Assembly: GCA_006535965.1 (NCBI GenBank)
Contig: QEAR01000049.1
Location: 84,284-148,283, forward strand
Source of the DNA: Spizellomyces sp. 'palustris'
Taxonomy: Eukaryota > Chytridiomycota > Chytridiomycetes > Spizellomycetales > Spizellomycetaceae
Direction: 5' to 3'
Length of the DNA: 64,000 nucleotides
Below are positions 11,558 through 25,700 of the stretch, piece after piece (position 1 is the first letter of the stretch; every line of letters begins with the position of its first letter). The position numbers and the translations under genes were made by a program. The notes below the pieces were generated by a model. That model did no database searches. It saw only the letters and a list, made by a program, of their open reading frames with translations, and was not told the origin of the DNA.

Positions 11558-13622
11558 ATGGCAGGAACTTTGTCAACCGTGTCTTGCCCGGTATGCCTAA
11601 AAGAAGTGCAAGCCGATGATATCAACCGACACCTAGACTCAGGCTGTCTCACCGTCACGTCTGGGAGAGAGAGCAATGCAGATCATGGTATGGCACCAGC
11701 TACCCCAGCGTCCCGACGCAGCGTCCAAACGACATTGTTCAACACTCCCGGTATCAAAGACACTCCTCTCTCACTCTCTTCAAAGTCTTCCATATTTCCT
11801 TCCGGCTCCGCTATTAAACGCAAGCGGGAAGTTCCTACCCCTGAGACAACCCTCGCTACCTCTGTCAATACACTTGTGAATACACCGGCAAGTTCACCGG
11901 TACAAGCACTGGCGACCACTGCTTCAAGTCAAGCGCCCGTCCGAAAGCGGCCTCGAAAATCTGGACATGTTCCGTTGGCAGATCTTGCTCGGCCTGCCAC
12001 GTTTGACGACGTTCACGGCCACAAGGAGCTAATTGGAGAAGGAACGCTCCTGAGATCGTTGATCGATCAAAAAAAAATCCCCAGTCTTATATTCTGGGGA
12101 CCCCCAGGATCTGGCAAGACGACGCTTGCTCGAATCATTGGTTAGAGGAACCTCAGTGTTGCATTATGTTGACTTTTGGCTGACCGTCCAAAAGCAAAGT
12201 CACAGAATACATACTACCGGGAACTATCCGCTACAATACATAACGTTGCCGACGTCCGGAAGGCCTCTGATGAAGCTAAAAATCATCGCCAACTCACAGG
12301 TCAGAAAGCCATTATCTTCCTGGACGAGATCCACCGGTTCACCAAATCACAGCAAGACTTTTTCCTGCCGCCTGTTGAGCGAGGTGACTTTACGTTAATC
12401 GCGGCAACCACAGAGAATCCTAGTTTCAGGGTAAATAATGCGCTGTTGAGCCGATCAAGGGTATTTGTTCTGGGAAAGTTGGGTGTCCAGGATCTGATCA
12501 AAGTCCTAAAAAGGGCCATGAAGCTTAAAGTGGGTGACGAGCGTATTCTAGTCTCCGAAAAAGTGTTGACGCATTTGGCGACGTTGTGCGACGGGGATGC
12601 ACGAGCCGCTATCAATGCATTGGAAATGGCGTTGGATTCTGTATTGGGGGGCGCGGGTGATGGAGTAGGTGAAGTGACCGAACAGGCGATCATGGACGCG
12701 CTCCAGAAATCATCCCTTCTATATGATAGAAACGGAGAGGAGCATTACAATATCATCTCTGCCTTACACAAGGTAAAGTGACGCTGTTGATTTTGAAGCC
12801 ATGTACCATGTACGACATTAACACCAGGATTCTCGAACCGTTTTAAAGAGCATGCGCGGTTCCGACGAAAACGCCGCCCTCTACTGGCTTGGACGAATGG
12901 TCTACGCAGGCGAGGATCCTTTGTACGTGGCACGCCGTCTGATTCGATTTGCATCAGAAGATATTGGACTGGCAGATAACAATGCACTACCACTCGCATT
13001 GTCGACATATCAAGCTTGTCAAATGATTGGCATGCCAGAATGCGATGTGATATTGGCACATTGTGTTACGGTGAGGTTTTACTCATAAAACTAGATGAAA
13101 GGAACTGCTGCTGATCTAGAACGTTGCCTCTGACCTATAGTATTTGAGTCGAGCACCAAAAAGCGTGCAAGTCTATAAAGCTATGAACGTACGCTGTTCT
13201 CTCATGACTCTATTCCAGTCCCTTTCGTGAGATACTGACGTCGCTACTATAGAGTGTAAAACACATGGTTCAAAACTCGATCGCCTACCCAGTACCCCTT
13301 CATATTCGGAATGCACCAACCAAGGTGGAGTAAAATCGCATCTTACAATGCGACAAGTTTTGTGACTCATACTTCTCTTACTGTCGAACAGCTCATGAAA
13401 GATCTCGAATACGGGAAAGGATACAAATATAATCCAGACTATGTTGGACCAGTCAAACAAACGTACTTGCCTCCTGAGCTCCAAGGTACCAATTTTTTCA
13501 AACAGGATGAGGGAATTTGGGATGACGACATGGACAGGGATGCCATAGATGGAAGCGACAAAGAGAATGGACAGATACAGGATAGCCCCACTGAACCATA
13601 TTCCACTGCAGTTGATCACTAG
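11558..13622 (+). CDS. MGS1: WRNIP1/Mgs1-type AAA+ ATPase with UBZ zinc finger
   Basis: Replication-fork maintenance ATPase related to clamp-loader-like RarA. The ATG at 11558 begins [18 protein letters not shown], a UBZ-type finger (CPVC ... HLDSGC) that would bind ubiquitinated PCNA. A Ser/Thr-rich linker and basic KRKR-type stretches follow. The ATPase core has Walker [10 protein letters not shown], Walker [11 protein letters not shown], sensor-1 [12 protein letters not shown] and Arg-rich ALLSRSRVF. The MgsA C-terminal region has [20 protein letters not shown] and [15 protein letters not shown], then [15 protein letters not shown]. Introns are short, for example those beginning at 12141 and 12775. 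The C-terminus ends at TAG 13620-13622. An in-frame ATG at 11498 would add 20 residues but precedes the zinc finger without similarity. Confidence 0.95.
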
Positions 13623-13825
13623 ATGTGGTTGATGGTGGAGGCTGTTGTGAGATCAGCTTCTATTGCAAGAAAAAAAAACATGTACAGTCTCTACAAAAGA
13701 TGACGTCCCTGTCCTGAGTGCACTAGCTACTGCAGCCCAATCTGTTGTGTCTCTGGCATCTGACCAGGAAGCCCCACTACATGCTGGAGGTGTTCCCACC
13801 ACGGTCCACTGCTTGATCTCGACAA

Positions 13826-16800
13826 CTAGGTGAAACCGCGACCACGCACTCGACTTCCACTTTCGCCTCCGTAATATCCGCCACGGCCCCGCCCTCGATT
13901 ATCATGGAAATGCCCCTGACCACCACCGCCTTGGTGTGTACTATTCCCATAAGAGCCTCCGACACCTCGTCCCCTTCCACCTCTCCAATTGTACCCTCCA
14001 TTCTGTTGCATGGGTCCATATCCATACCCGCCTCTCGGTACATATCCACCACCAGACCATCTTTGATTTTGATATTGTCCGCGGAAGCCTCCACGTCCGC
14101 GGTCTTGGTAAGTTCCAGGATCCCGGCTTACTTCCCCCGTTCCCTCCTCACCTTCATGTTCAACGTCTATCGTTTCTTCTGGTTCCAGCGGTGTAGAACC
14201 TTGTTCCTGACTCGATTGAACTACATCCCCCGGACCCGTAGCAGTATTTCTCCTTGGTCCAGGTACTCCAGGAGCTCCACGTCCCCGTCCTCGTCCACTA
14301 GGTTCTTTATGCTTGATTAACTCTGCTAGCTCGTTCTGCACCGGCTGAACTGGCATTGCACCGGCAGCAACGGTGTACGGAGAAAAGCTGGCTAGCATGT
14401 GCGGCTGCGCGGCTTGTTGGGGCTGCAGCATTGCCATTAGTTGTCGGGATACTTCCAAGTTATTGGGATCCATCACCATAGCCTGTGGAGGGCCATGTGG
14501 CGCTGTTCCGTACTGTATTGGGATTGCCGGAGCCATTGACATGGGAAACTGTGGTTGGGTAAAAACCGGCATCCCGACAGGAACCATTTGAATTGGTTGA
14601 AACCCAACCTGAACTGGCATGAGGGGAACCGTTGTGGCTGGCGGCGGGTGGTTATTGCCGATATGCAGCATGTTCTTCAAACTCTGCGTAATCATCTCCG
14701 CTTCGTCCGTCGACCCACCAGGTGGTAACCCACTATATCCTGTTGCTGTTGCCGTCACGTTGGTTTCAGGCGTTGCCTGGGATGCTCCATGTGGTGCAGA
14801 TGCACCGGAGTTGCGCGTTGGCCCCATTTTCAGTTGCTCGCCTGCTGCTCCTTGGCGGCTGGGCACTGATGGCGCACTGCGTTTCATAGACTCTGCCTTT
14901 TCCTGTTGACGCTGGGTCATTGTCGCTGATCCGTTAGGAAGGACATTATTCGACGGCGCAGCTACCTCCGGACGGGATGGATGCGGCTTGCGTCTGACGT
15001 TTTCTTTCGCTACGCTCGTCACATGAGGTGGAGAGGTTTTAGGACCGACATTGCCGCCTGTTGACCTAGGGGTGGAGTGCTTCGTGATGGCGATTGTCAC
15101 CCCGGAAGCGCCCGCAAACGTCTGCTTCTTCCCAGCGACACTTCGTTCTTGATTTTCGAATCTGGGGGGTTCGTTGAAACCAGATCGTGGTCCAGCGTTA
15201 CGCGCCATAATGGTAGGACCGCCTTCAGTCCACGCATTTCTCATCGGTGGCGCTGGCGACTTGTGGGCTGAATTCTGCTGCTGTGCTAGAGCGTTCCCTC
15301 CAGAACGCATGGCAAATTTGGGAATTGGCCGATTAATTGGTATGGCTTGGCTTGGTCGGCTACCGTCGATCGGAGGTTGCATATGAGTAAGGTTAAGTAC
15401 CGCGTCCTTGTTAACCACCAATCCGCGATTTGGTTGGCATCTGACACGAGCGGGCTATTAGGAAACAGCACACAGTCGCGGAGAATATCTGTAGAGTCGC
15501 TCACCTGTCCCCAAGACTGCTACCACCCATGAACGATTGATCGAAAACAACATCCAGGAAATTACCCTCCATGCCAACGACCGTGCCCTGTGCCGCTAGG
15601 GGCACGCTGCCAGAGTCCATGGCATACATCACGCGATCCCCGAGGTCAAACACTTGATGAGACAGGCGATGTCGTGCGTGTGCCGGTTTTAAAACAGCCT
15701 GTAAGGATAAAGTACCGGAAAATGTAAGATGCGTAATCTATTTAACAAGAGGATTTTGACGTACCGGTCGAGGCACGTTCTTGACTGTCACCGCCTTAAT
15801 CTTGCCATCGCCAATTCGCTTATAGACCTCATCGACCCGCTCCTCAATATCCTTTATCACATTCTGACCAACATATAAGGCGACAGATTCCACGAGACGT
15901 CGTTCGCATAGAATTATTCGGCTCACCTTTGTCAGAGCACTGGTATCTAACGATACTCGTTCGAAGTCTTTCACACCCGCCTCCTTCAGCCATTCTTTAA
16001 TCTCATTCAGCTTCTTTGACGCCAACTCCTCTGGGTAAATCTCCGTGTCCTCGTAAAGGTCATTTCTTGACCTCTTTTCCAATGCGACGAAGAGCTCTGG
16101 GAATCGATCCTAGCAAATATGAGAGAGATCGTTAAAAATTCATGTCTCAAAGCCAATGTCTCGAAAGGAAAGCGTACCTTGTATTCCCTGATGAGTGCTA
16201 CAGCCCTTTGCGAATACTCCCACCCAGAGCTGGTCTTTCTCGAATAACCCAGCACTTTCCTCTTTTTGGACTCGAACTTCAAATTTAACCCCAGGTTGTA
16301 TCGTTGGTCAGACTTCTTACTGATTACATGAAGGCTGGACGTGACTTTTGACAGAGCCAAGCTAGAGATGCCCAATTGCTTCGCAACCTGCCAGCTGGGC
16401 ATGTAACGTTCGCCGCGCTCTGCGTCAATTGCCTTCTCCCTGGTGAAGTGCAAGCCTTCGACCAGTTCCGCATCTGTTGGCTTCTATTGGCAAAGTTTTC
16501 TCAGCTGACATTCTCGAGCATTGGTCACATGTAAACTCACCAAGAGTTTGATATGAAGCTTCTCAGTGTCATATCCCACAACATCGGCAGCCAGGCCATA
16601 TCCTTGATTTCCCAAAAAGAACACTCGAGATCCCACGGGGTACTCCTGCGGCAGTGGTGCCGCCGGTTGCTCCTACACAAAGGTAGAATTAGTACAACTG
16701 ATAAAATGCAGGCCATAACCCAACACACCTTGTATCTAGGGTCCTCAAACTCCACTTGGCCAACCACAGCCTGCAACGCAATATCTGTTTCCTCGTGGTA

Positions 16801-19758
16801 CGAGCCATAGTCCTTGACTAACGCCCCATCTTCCTGGAGCTTCATTCCTAGCAAGCAGAATTTGTATTCTAGAAACGGCCTCACCATCCGTACCGCTATC
16901 GTATGACAACTCTCTCACCTTTCAACAAGCGGACATTGAGGACGATCTCAATTGGTCCTGTTATTGTTCCATAACGCTTGCTGTAATAATGTTCAATCCT
17001 TTCGCTCGACTTGTAAAACCGATCTTGGCTGTCTTGGTTGTGAGGTATCTTAACCACATCCTTGCGCCCTCCGATCTCTTTTATTTCATATCGAAAAAAC
17101 TCATCGGTCATCGAGCTGACCAGCGCTTCTTGTAGAAAAGGCCAGTTCACAAACACACGTTGCCCAATTTGAGTCTTTGCAATCTCTTCTGGGATGCATC
17201 CCTCAAATCTGCTCTCAAGTGCAATGATCATACTTTCATTCGGACTCTCCATATTGAACACCTGTACACCATGGAAGCCCAGGGTAGCAGTGTGTGGGAG
17301 CGTCTTCATCGTAGGGAACCCAGCGAGCGCACGTACTCCCAACTGAGCTCCGGCACACAGGCCCTTCACGAATCCGTCAGACCCAACGGTTGGGAGACGA
17401 TAAATTCGCATACTGCACACGCATTGGGCAATCTCAGGAAACACGCCCGGTAATGGAGAAGGATAGGAATGGGGCTGTTTAGCATCCAATTCGAAAATGA
17501 AGCTGTCTCCATGCCTATTTCGAGATTTCTCTTCTTTTGTAAGCTGGTTTTCTCTCGCCTGGAGGGCACGCAGTAATCGCGTTTCGTCCATAAAAGGGAT
17601 TTTAATAACGGCTTCCCAATCGGCTTTCTTTCCGTTCATATCCAGCTCAAAATCAGCCGGGTAGAAGTCGATGATTGGCGATCCAGGATCCGTCATCAAC
17701 TCGCGGAATGCTTCAGGAATGTGCTGTCGACTTGCTGCAGGCAGGACTCCCATCAATTGTTCAAAAGGCAAAAACGGTCTGCCGATATCAAATTTTATCT
17801 CAAGACTGCCGATGTTCACCAGATCAGTTATTTTTGGCGCATAGTGGTACGGGTAAAACCATTCCCAAGATGCAACCCCATTGTAATAGTAGTATGCAAT
17901 CCATTGCAGGCCTTCCACATAGTGGTATACCAACTTTGACATTTGTGCTTGATTGTCATAATTGATCTCCATTTTCTCCTTGTAGTACTCCCGCTTCCAC
18001 TCCACGAATGCTTCATCCAACTTCTGCTTCTCTTCCGCCTCCAGGCTAGCAGCAAGCCCATCTTCGTCTATAATCTCCGCCGCATCCCATCGTCGAAGTA
18101 CGCGCTGTCTGGCTTCCATGCTTTCTTCGTCGTCCTCATCGTCATCTTCATCCCAATCCAATATTATATGGTGCTGAGGTAGGTCCTTTCCTTCCCCCAA
18201 GGCATCGATTGTGTGACTGACACCAAGCTCATTCGCTAGATTGATGATGAAGGTACGATCGCGCGCAGGTATGTTGGTCGAAAACGTTAGCCGCGCCGTT
18301 TCCCTACCAGATAGAACAAAAGACTTGATCTTGTCGTAATACTCCCGCTGAGTTTTGCTCAAAACTAGCGAAATAAGGGACTGATTATGAGTACCGGCAC
18401 GTCAAGTGAATCAATAGCAGTCCACGAACCTAGCTGTGATTTTTTTGACGCTTGTTTTGACTGTCCATTCGTCCGTTTACCTTGTAACCACTTCACGTCC
18501 CCGACTTCGACTTCGAATAGTTCGCGTTCCTGCTCGCCGAGTTTGCGTAAGAATCTCTCGCATGTATCCAGTTGCAGTTGACCCCCGTCGTTGAGGTAGC
18601 CACCACCTTCCATCAAGACCGTCTTGTACACTTTGAACATATATGCCAAGGCACCTTCATTGATATGTAGTCCAGGTAAGTTAGGTAGAAAATCATTTCC
18701 TACGAAGTAGGCGAGCACGATGAAGTCGTCAATGACTCTCTCCACATCATATTTGAATGAAAGATGATCTTGAAGGGTCGAGAACTCTGCATCGAGGTAT
18801 TCTCGGAACAAAGAGAGATGCATGAGGAAGAAATTCTGTGCTTCAGGATTTCCACCTGGGCTCTTCTTTCGACTTCGACCAAATGTGACTTCTTCTCGAA
18901 GCAAGGCGAAATGCGGTTCGTGGCTGAGCAGTCCCAACATCATCAAGTCTGCATCTAGACCATACAAGCAATGTCTGACATTTGGGTCGTAATCAGGTTG
19001 CGACTTGGCTAAACGTAGATATTCCATGATTTTATGTTCGCCCTCGCCTGGCACCTCGTGACCGGACAATATGACCTCTACGTGGTGCCAACTGGCGTCT
19101 TCCGTGATTTTTTTATTGATGAAGTACTTCAGCTGTTCTTGCAGCCTTGTCATAAATGGTGTTCCTAAATCGTTTGGTCGTTAAATACTAAGATTTCTCG
19201 GAACAAGAACTATTAGAGTTTATTTACCTGGGGTGATGCAATTAGAATCAAAGGGGGCCTCTTTTGGGAGTTCCTCCCCACGTTGTATTGCTTTCTGACG
19301 AGCTTCTGCATTATCCTTCGCCGTACGGAAACGCCTTGCACGCTGTTGGTTCATCTTCGCCCTTGGTGCCACACCGTCCACGGCAAGGAAAAATAACTTT
19401 TTTGGCCTAATCTTTGAGAACAAGTGGTCCACATAGTTGAAAATGGCCATAAATATCTGGTCTTCCGTCATGCGAAAGTGTACATCGGAGTCGTTGGGAT
19501 GGGAGCAATTGTGAATGATGCCATTCATATCCAAGTAGAGGTTGTCTGCAAAGGCAAGCTATAGCCCATATATCCACCGGTTCACAAACGTGCTTTTCAC
19601 CTACCAAACTCAGGGATCCTATTTTCCTGTATCAGTTGACTACATAGTGGATATCGCTCGCTGATCCAGCGAAAAAACTACAGAGCAAGAGAAAACAGTG
19701 AATGATGGCCAATTTGAACCAGTGCCCGTAATTGATTTGTTACCTTGGGTATTCCCAT
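13826..19758 (-). CDS. XRN1: XRN1 5'-3' exoribonuclease (Pacman) with RGG-rich tail
   Basis: Cytoplasmic exonuclease that degrades decapped mRNA. The gene starts at ATG 19758 (MGIPK, intron, FFRWISERYPLCSQLIQ). Catalytic-core motifs follow: DNLYLDMNGIIHNC, FFLAVDGVAPRAKMNQQRAR, GHEVPGEGEHKIMEYLR, LYGLDADLMMLGLLSHEPHF and VLAYFVGNDFLP, carrying the conserved acidic residues of the family. A further conserved region reads YVEGLQWIAYYYYNGVASW, FYPYHYAP and PFEQLMGVLP. The D1-D4 and SH3-like regions typical of Xrn1 rather than Rat1 occupy 15500-17400. The last exon (13826 to about 15400) is Pro/Gln/Gly-rich and ends in an RGG/RG-rich tail (GGYYGGESGSRVRGRGFT), probably RNA-binding or granule-forming. 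Confidence 0.97.
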
Positions 19759-20220
19759 CTTCCCTTCCTTTCAGGTAGTTCTCTTCCTACCGGCAAATGT
19801 GCAATCTGAAGCGGGATCAGGTGGGTATATCTATAACTAATAACGTGGACGATGGTGTCGACTCTCGCGAGCTTGCCAGATTCAAACCCTATGTTCACTA
19901 TCAAAGTTTAATAGAAAGATACAAGGGGCCGCTTATATCGTTTGATTGGTTCTCGTCGTCGAGTTGAAGCTTGAAACTTTTAAAGAATCTGGGATCTTGG
20001 GGGACAGGGTGCTTGTGTAAAATGATCAAATCAATGACTGTTCCTCCCATGTAAAAACGGCACCGCATCTTGTGCCCAAAACGTGCGCGCATCGAGTATC
20101 GAACTGCTCCTGTTGCTATGACAATGCCGCGCATTTGGGTTATTACCATAAATAGGGAATGTCCACAACCTAAGCCTCGCGTGACAAACCAGGCGTTGTA
20201 AGGCTTTATTTTCGAGTTCG
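19759..20220. promoter_or_regulatory. shared divergent promoter region of XRN1 and IVD
   Basis: About 460 bp lies between the XRN1 start (minus) and the probable IVD start (plus). A 125-codon minus-strand frame (19901-20278) crosses it and ends shortly before XRN1. It has no recognisable domain and overlaps the IVD leader exon, so I treat the region as regulatory. No clear TATA box was identified. Confidence 0.4.
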
Positions 20221-22413
20221 TTGTTGAACAAATTTCGGCATTTTGTGCAGACAGCGACATGTCATTCATCGCACGCACAGCGTCTGTTGCTCGGACCCAG
20301 GTGCATATTACACTTGCGAAATTGTGTGTGTTTCACCCAGACTTACGCTCGCTCAATAGTTACGCGCCATAAATGCGCGACCAGCGTTAGGGCTGCTTCA
20401 CAAGCGCTCTATAGCATATGATTCCTACAACAGCAATGTAGCGGGCCTCTCTGAAGAGCTCACTGAGGTAAATGTCCTAATTTGTTATTACTCACTAGAA
20501 TTGTCTTGCTCTAATTGCATCGAGAGTAGCTGCGCCAAAGTGTCCACGATTTTGCCCAAAAGGAATTGGCTCCGCGGGCTGACCAGATCGATAAGACGAA
20601 CAACTTCCCAATGGTTCGGGCCGCAGACCAATCTTAATATGCATAGCCATTCATATTCATCCGCAACTTGGAATAGGACATGTGGCGGAAGTTTGGAGAT
20701 ATGGGGCTATTGGGGATAACTGCACCAGGTGGGACTCGATTCTTATTGAAGACATCTAGCCCATGCTAGCTCATGCTCATTATTACCCATCTCAGAGGAG
20801 TACGGTGGGCAAGCGATGGGGTATCTTGCACACACGATTGTTATGGAAGAAATCAGCCGAGCGTCGGGGTCCGTTGCTTTGAGTTACGGTGCTCACTCTA
20901 ACCTGTGTGTCAACCAAATTGTGCGCAATGGAAACGAAACTCAAAAGCAGAAGTATTTGCCCAAGGTATGTGATCGGCCTGTTAGAATAAAGCACACGTT
21001 GTTACAGATATTAATGTTACTCACAGCTGATCAGCGGGGAGCATATCGGCGCTCTGGCAATGAGTGAGGCAGGGTCAGGTTCAGATGTGGTTTCCATGAA
21101 GCTCCGCGCCGATAAGAAAGGTTTGAAGAATAGAATATGTTACCATCCAGCATACAGCTAAAAAGTAATTTATGTGGTAGGCGACCGTTACATACTGAAC
21201 GGAACAAAGGTATGCGCAAGGACCGTTTCTACCTCTTGAATGGACTGCCGTGAATCAGTGCTAATGGAAGGTTCATTTTGGGTATGTCAGTTTTGGATAA
21301 CGAATGGTCCCGATGCGGACGTTCTGGTTGTTTATGCCAAAACGGATGTCAACGCAGGTCCGAAGGGCATTACCGCTTTCCTAATCGAAAAGGTAAGTGA
21401 GAGAAATGATTAAATATAAACTCAATTCACTGAATGCGGACATAAATAGGGGTTCAAAGGCTTCTCTACGTCGCCAAAGTTGGACAAACTGGGAATGAGG
21501 GGTTCCAACACATGCGAGCTCGTGTTTGAGGACTGCGAAGTACCAGCAGAGAATGTGCTTGGGAAGGAAGGAAAGGGCGTCTACGTGCTAATGAGCGGCT
21601 TGGATCTGGAGCGATTAGTGCTTTCCGGGGGACCCCTCGGGTAAGACGGAATTTGTATGCGGGCAGGCTACATCAAGTTCATGTTCTTATTCATGTTACG
21701 CTTTCAGGCTCATGCAATCCTGTTTGGACGTCACCGTTCCATATGTTCATCAGCGGAAGCAGTTTGATCAGTCCATTGGCCAATTTCAGGTTTGTCAACG
21801 CAGATGTTGGATAGGAAGGGGCTTAAACATCTCACCCATCTACAACAGCTTGTTCAAGGTAAACTTGCAGATATGTACACAAAATTGAGCGCATCTAGGG
21901 CCTATGTCTACGCGGTTGGTCGGGCATGCGATGCAGGACATATTAGTAACAAGGTATCAATGGCCTTGTCATATCTCGTAATTGCGGACCCCGTAAAGTC
22001 TTACTGGTCGGTTAGGATTGTGCCGGAGCCATCCTGTACTCTGCTGAGCGGGCAACGGAATGTGCATTGGATGCAATCCAATGTTTAGGTACGTAATTCT
22101 TCCCCCTCTTTCCAGGCCTTATATGTCCGCACTCTCACGCACTTCTCCCCGTAGGTGGAAACGGATACATCAATGACTGTGAGCATCTGGAAGGCTAAAA
22201 CGAAGTTCAAAATAGAATGACTAAATATTGTCTTGCCAGATCCCACTGGACGCTTCTTGCGAGATGCTAAGCTGTACGAAATCGGTGCAGGAACCAGCGA
22301 GATCCGACGCATGTTGATTGGTACGTGTTGTGAAGTGTGTTCGTCCTATAACAACAGTAGTTGATATATGAATGGCAGGCCGAGAATTCAACAAGGACTT
22401 TCGCGATATGTAG
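20221..22413 (+). CDS. IVD: isovaleryl-CoA dehydrogenase, mitochondrial
   Basis: FAD-dependent acyl-CoA dehydrogenase of leucine breakdown in the mitochondrial matrix. Many short exons spell the IVD sequence: [91 protein letters not shown] and [20 protein letters not shown]. Two features separate IVD from other family members. [15 protein letters not shown] carries the Glu used as catalytic base in IVD, and [16 protein letters not shown] replaces the usual Tyr-Glu-Gly-Thr motif. The stop is TAG 22411-22413. The N-terminal exon is uncertain. ATG 20221 opens a basic, hydroxylated sequence like a mitochondrial presequence, but I could not find a phase-perfect intron joining it to the exon at about 20400. 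Confidence 0.95.
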
Positions 22414-22764
22414 TAGGAGATAATCTGTGGTAGACGTGAGCAGCACTGGCAAAATAGATAGAGACATGGAACTTTTCATCACACGTAGGCGTAATCAGAA
22501 TCGCCTAATCTTTCCATAAAGGTTGTAATGTACAAATTCAATTATGTGCATGAGCTGGACTCCTTGCCCCAGAGCTCCAAGATCCTTCAGGTCTCCGAAT
22601 CTATAATTATGGTTGGAGAACTGTCCACGCCTTTCTCATCACCTTGCCGAGCGACTTTGTGTCGGGGTTCGCCGAGTGCGCGCTTAGTTGACAATGGCGT
22701 TATCTCCTATATTCTATGTTGAGGGCTATGATTTCATTCTCATGAAAAAATCCTAAAGAGGGTG
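22414..22764. other. intergenic, between convergent 3' ends
   Basis: Shared 3' flank of IVD (plus) and exportin-T (minus). No open frame of interest and no terminator-like hairpin was noted. Confidence 0.5.
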
Positions 22765-25700
22765 TTAGAGACCATAATGTTTCGGCGGTGGCACACCGCG
22801 CTGTCCTACCTGCAAGAATATTCGGAGTTCTTTGACGTCCGTTCGCTGCAAGGCTGCAACGAACTCCTGCGCGGCATTAGGAGGACAACCGATGGAGGGA
22901 AGGTATACGCTGACCAAGTATTCAAGATATTTGGCGCCTTGTGCACTGACTAGGGTTTTCTGCAGAGAGGAGATCTCTGACATGACGAGGTAACATTGTC
23001 CATCTGAAGGATTGAAGCTCGCATTCATGGGCACTTCAAACAGGATGGGGACAATGTTTTCATAGATAAATTGTTCGAATCCGGGTAACGGGGGTTTCGG
23101 CTGTGTCGTGTGCTTGGCTTTGTCGGACTTCGCGCCTGGTATCCCTTTTTTATAAGTTTTTGGATCTATGCCGTTGATTTGGGTATCTTCCGAAGCACCC
23201 CACGAGAGGACCATTTTAGTAAGGACAGAGAATGCCAGCTTCTGTGAGGTTCGATCGCCAGATTCTTTTACAAAGTGCAACACAGATTGCACGACGGTAG
23301 CGAGTCTTGGCATATTGGCTGAAAAGAAGGTAAACAATGAGGGGCGACCATCCATTCCCATGAGGCTACCTCCTCTCTCAAGATTTCATACCTTCTGTCA
23401 CCAAAGTCCCCTCCATATCAGCATTGAAAATTGTTGCCAATAAGTTGAGGTACGCCTTTCGAAGTTCGAGCAACGAAAAGGCGTCATCTGTCCCATCTAC
23501 AGGTTGATTTAGGCTGCTAAAGATGCGATCCATCAGCGGTCCAATAAGCTCATTCATAATCGGGAAAACCGCCGGCTACATATCAACGGTTAATTGAAAA
23601 TACAAGGATTGCGCTTCTGCCCAAGCACATACTTTGAACTTGTGGGTAATATGTCCGATGAAAGGAACAAAGTCGACCAATTCCTGCCGTGTGCTGTTTG
23701 ATAACAGGCCGGCTGTAATTAGAGGACCAATGTGATTTAATATATCATGACCCATACAGCCGACCATTCGCTGGAAAGCGAACCGTGCCTACCAACCCGA
23801 ACTGGAGTTAGGTCAATTTCCGAGTAAAAGGGAAAATAAATACGAACCGCATTGCGAATCAATTCACTCTCATGTAAACGTTCCAAAACAGCAACAATCG
23901 CCCCTAGTGCCTGCTGAAAAACTAACGCCCACGCAGGGACGGTTTGCACCACCTTGGAAGCCTGATCAACGTCGGGGAAGCCTAGTTTAAGGTGAGATTC
24001 CCACTCCTTAAATTGGTATGAGGCCTGTGTCCACACGCACCTTTGCTAATATTCCCGATCGCCCGGATTAGATGATCTAGTTGTAGTGTGAACACAATGT
24101 TGTCTGGTGTATCACGCCTGTAAAGCTCATTTCGCATAATCTCTTCGATCTGTCGCATCAAAGGCGTAAGAACGACCTGTTGCATTTGGATAGAATAATG
24201 TCCTTGTAGTAAGTTCTCTATGCTTCATTCTTCATAAGCGCTTACACAATTCGCTACTAACCGTTAGAAGCTGGGCCTGCTTCTCCGTGGTCATACCATC
24301 AAGGGAAATCAGGATGCCGACCGCCTCATAAAGATAAAGTTGACTATCGAAGCTGGTTGCTGTCACTTCCTCCTCTCCGTCCCGTACCGGTTTCTTCGGC
24401 TCTGGTAGCTGTACAACCATGAGGTCCTAGAGGTACCCGTTGCAGTTTTCAGTCTCAGAAAAAATAAAAGGACCGGTCGTAACAGACAGACCTCGATACT
24501 TGCTAGAACGTTGTTGACCAAAGGTGAAAGCTTGCCCTTCAAACTTTGAACATACTGCCGAAACAAATAGTACGTCCTGCTGCGCACGAAAGGTGCATCA
24601 TGATGCATTCCCCTTTTCAAAGAATCCCGTTCAGTGGTTCATTACGAGCCAGAGCATCAATAACATCAACGAAATCGTACCGTTGGTCAACAAAGGCCTC
24701 CATCACGTTTGGGATGTACTGAGGGAAAAGATCGAAGAATTGAGAATACCGAGTGACATTTTCGAAGAAAATCAATGGTATCGAAACATGCGGGTACGCT
24801 GACACATCTGACGGGCAGGGAAGTTACTTGAGTGAAATGATCGATATGTGCTAAAGTATGCACCACTACTAACTGCTTGTAATCATCTTCGTTAGCATCT
24901 GGCCGAGTGGTGTTATAACAGCTGCAGGGGGCTCGCCAACAGCAAATTGCACTGAATAATTGATGTTCATGGATTAGCTTCAGCTACTGTAACGCATTAT
25001 CACCTGAACCAATACCTTTAACAGACTCTCCGAGAAGATATACAAGGTGTAGTGAAAGTTCGGCTTCTGACCAGCTCACCGAGCCAGGCGAGCGAGCGAT
25101 CTTACCGAAAGTGTCTGTTACAACTGACAGAATGTAATTGACGAATACCGGCTCATCAATGGTGGCAATTGCATTGAAGTGCTTTTTCAGATTCTGCAGG
25201 AGCGAGAGTCAGCTTGCGGTGCGCTGATATCTGAATGGCCAGTAACAGGACATCCAGACCTGTCGCAACTCCATGAATAGTGCATCCAACTCCCCAGCCT
25301 GTTGACCAAACTCATGCTCCTCCCCCTCGTCATACTTCATCTTAAGGACAACGGTTCTCAGCAAAGCGATGAGGTTTTCCTCTAGCGGCTTCGCTGAACC
25401 TTGGCCCCCCAATTTGATATACTGTTTTAAGACATCGGTATACGCTTGAAGATATGGGAAGAGGACCGATGATGTATCATCGTATTCGTTGGCCAGAAAC
25501 TGGATCAGATATGGGAAGATTTGCTGCAAAAGCTGGAAGGACGATTCCCGAATATCCTGCATTTCCCAGCATTTGCAAAGCTCGAGACCTAAACTGTTGA
25601 CAAGCCTTGCAACATACTCTGCAAATTCCGCATCGTCCGATGGCAAGGAACCCAAAACATTGGTTATGTCAAGGGCACGGATGAGGCTTAGCTTATCTAC

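Noticed and set aside
13904-15386. Plus-strand frames of 64-138 codons
   Set aside because: They are antisense shadows of the XRN1 low-complexity tail, where biased codons keep the opposite strand open.
19901-20278. 125-codon minus-strand frame between XRN1 and IVD, with Cys-rich sequence in a neighbouring frame
   Set aside because: It overlaps the IVD leader exon and has no recognisable domain. The Cys-rich alternative frame contains stops.
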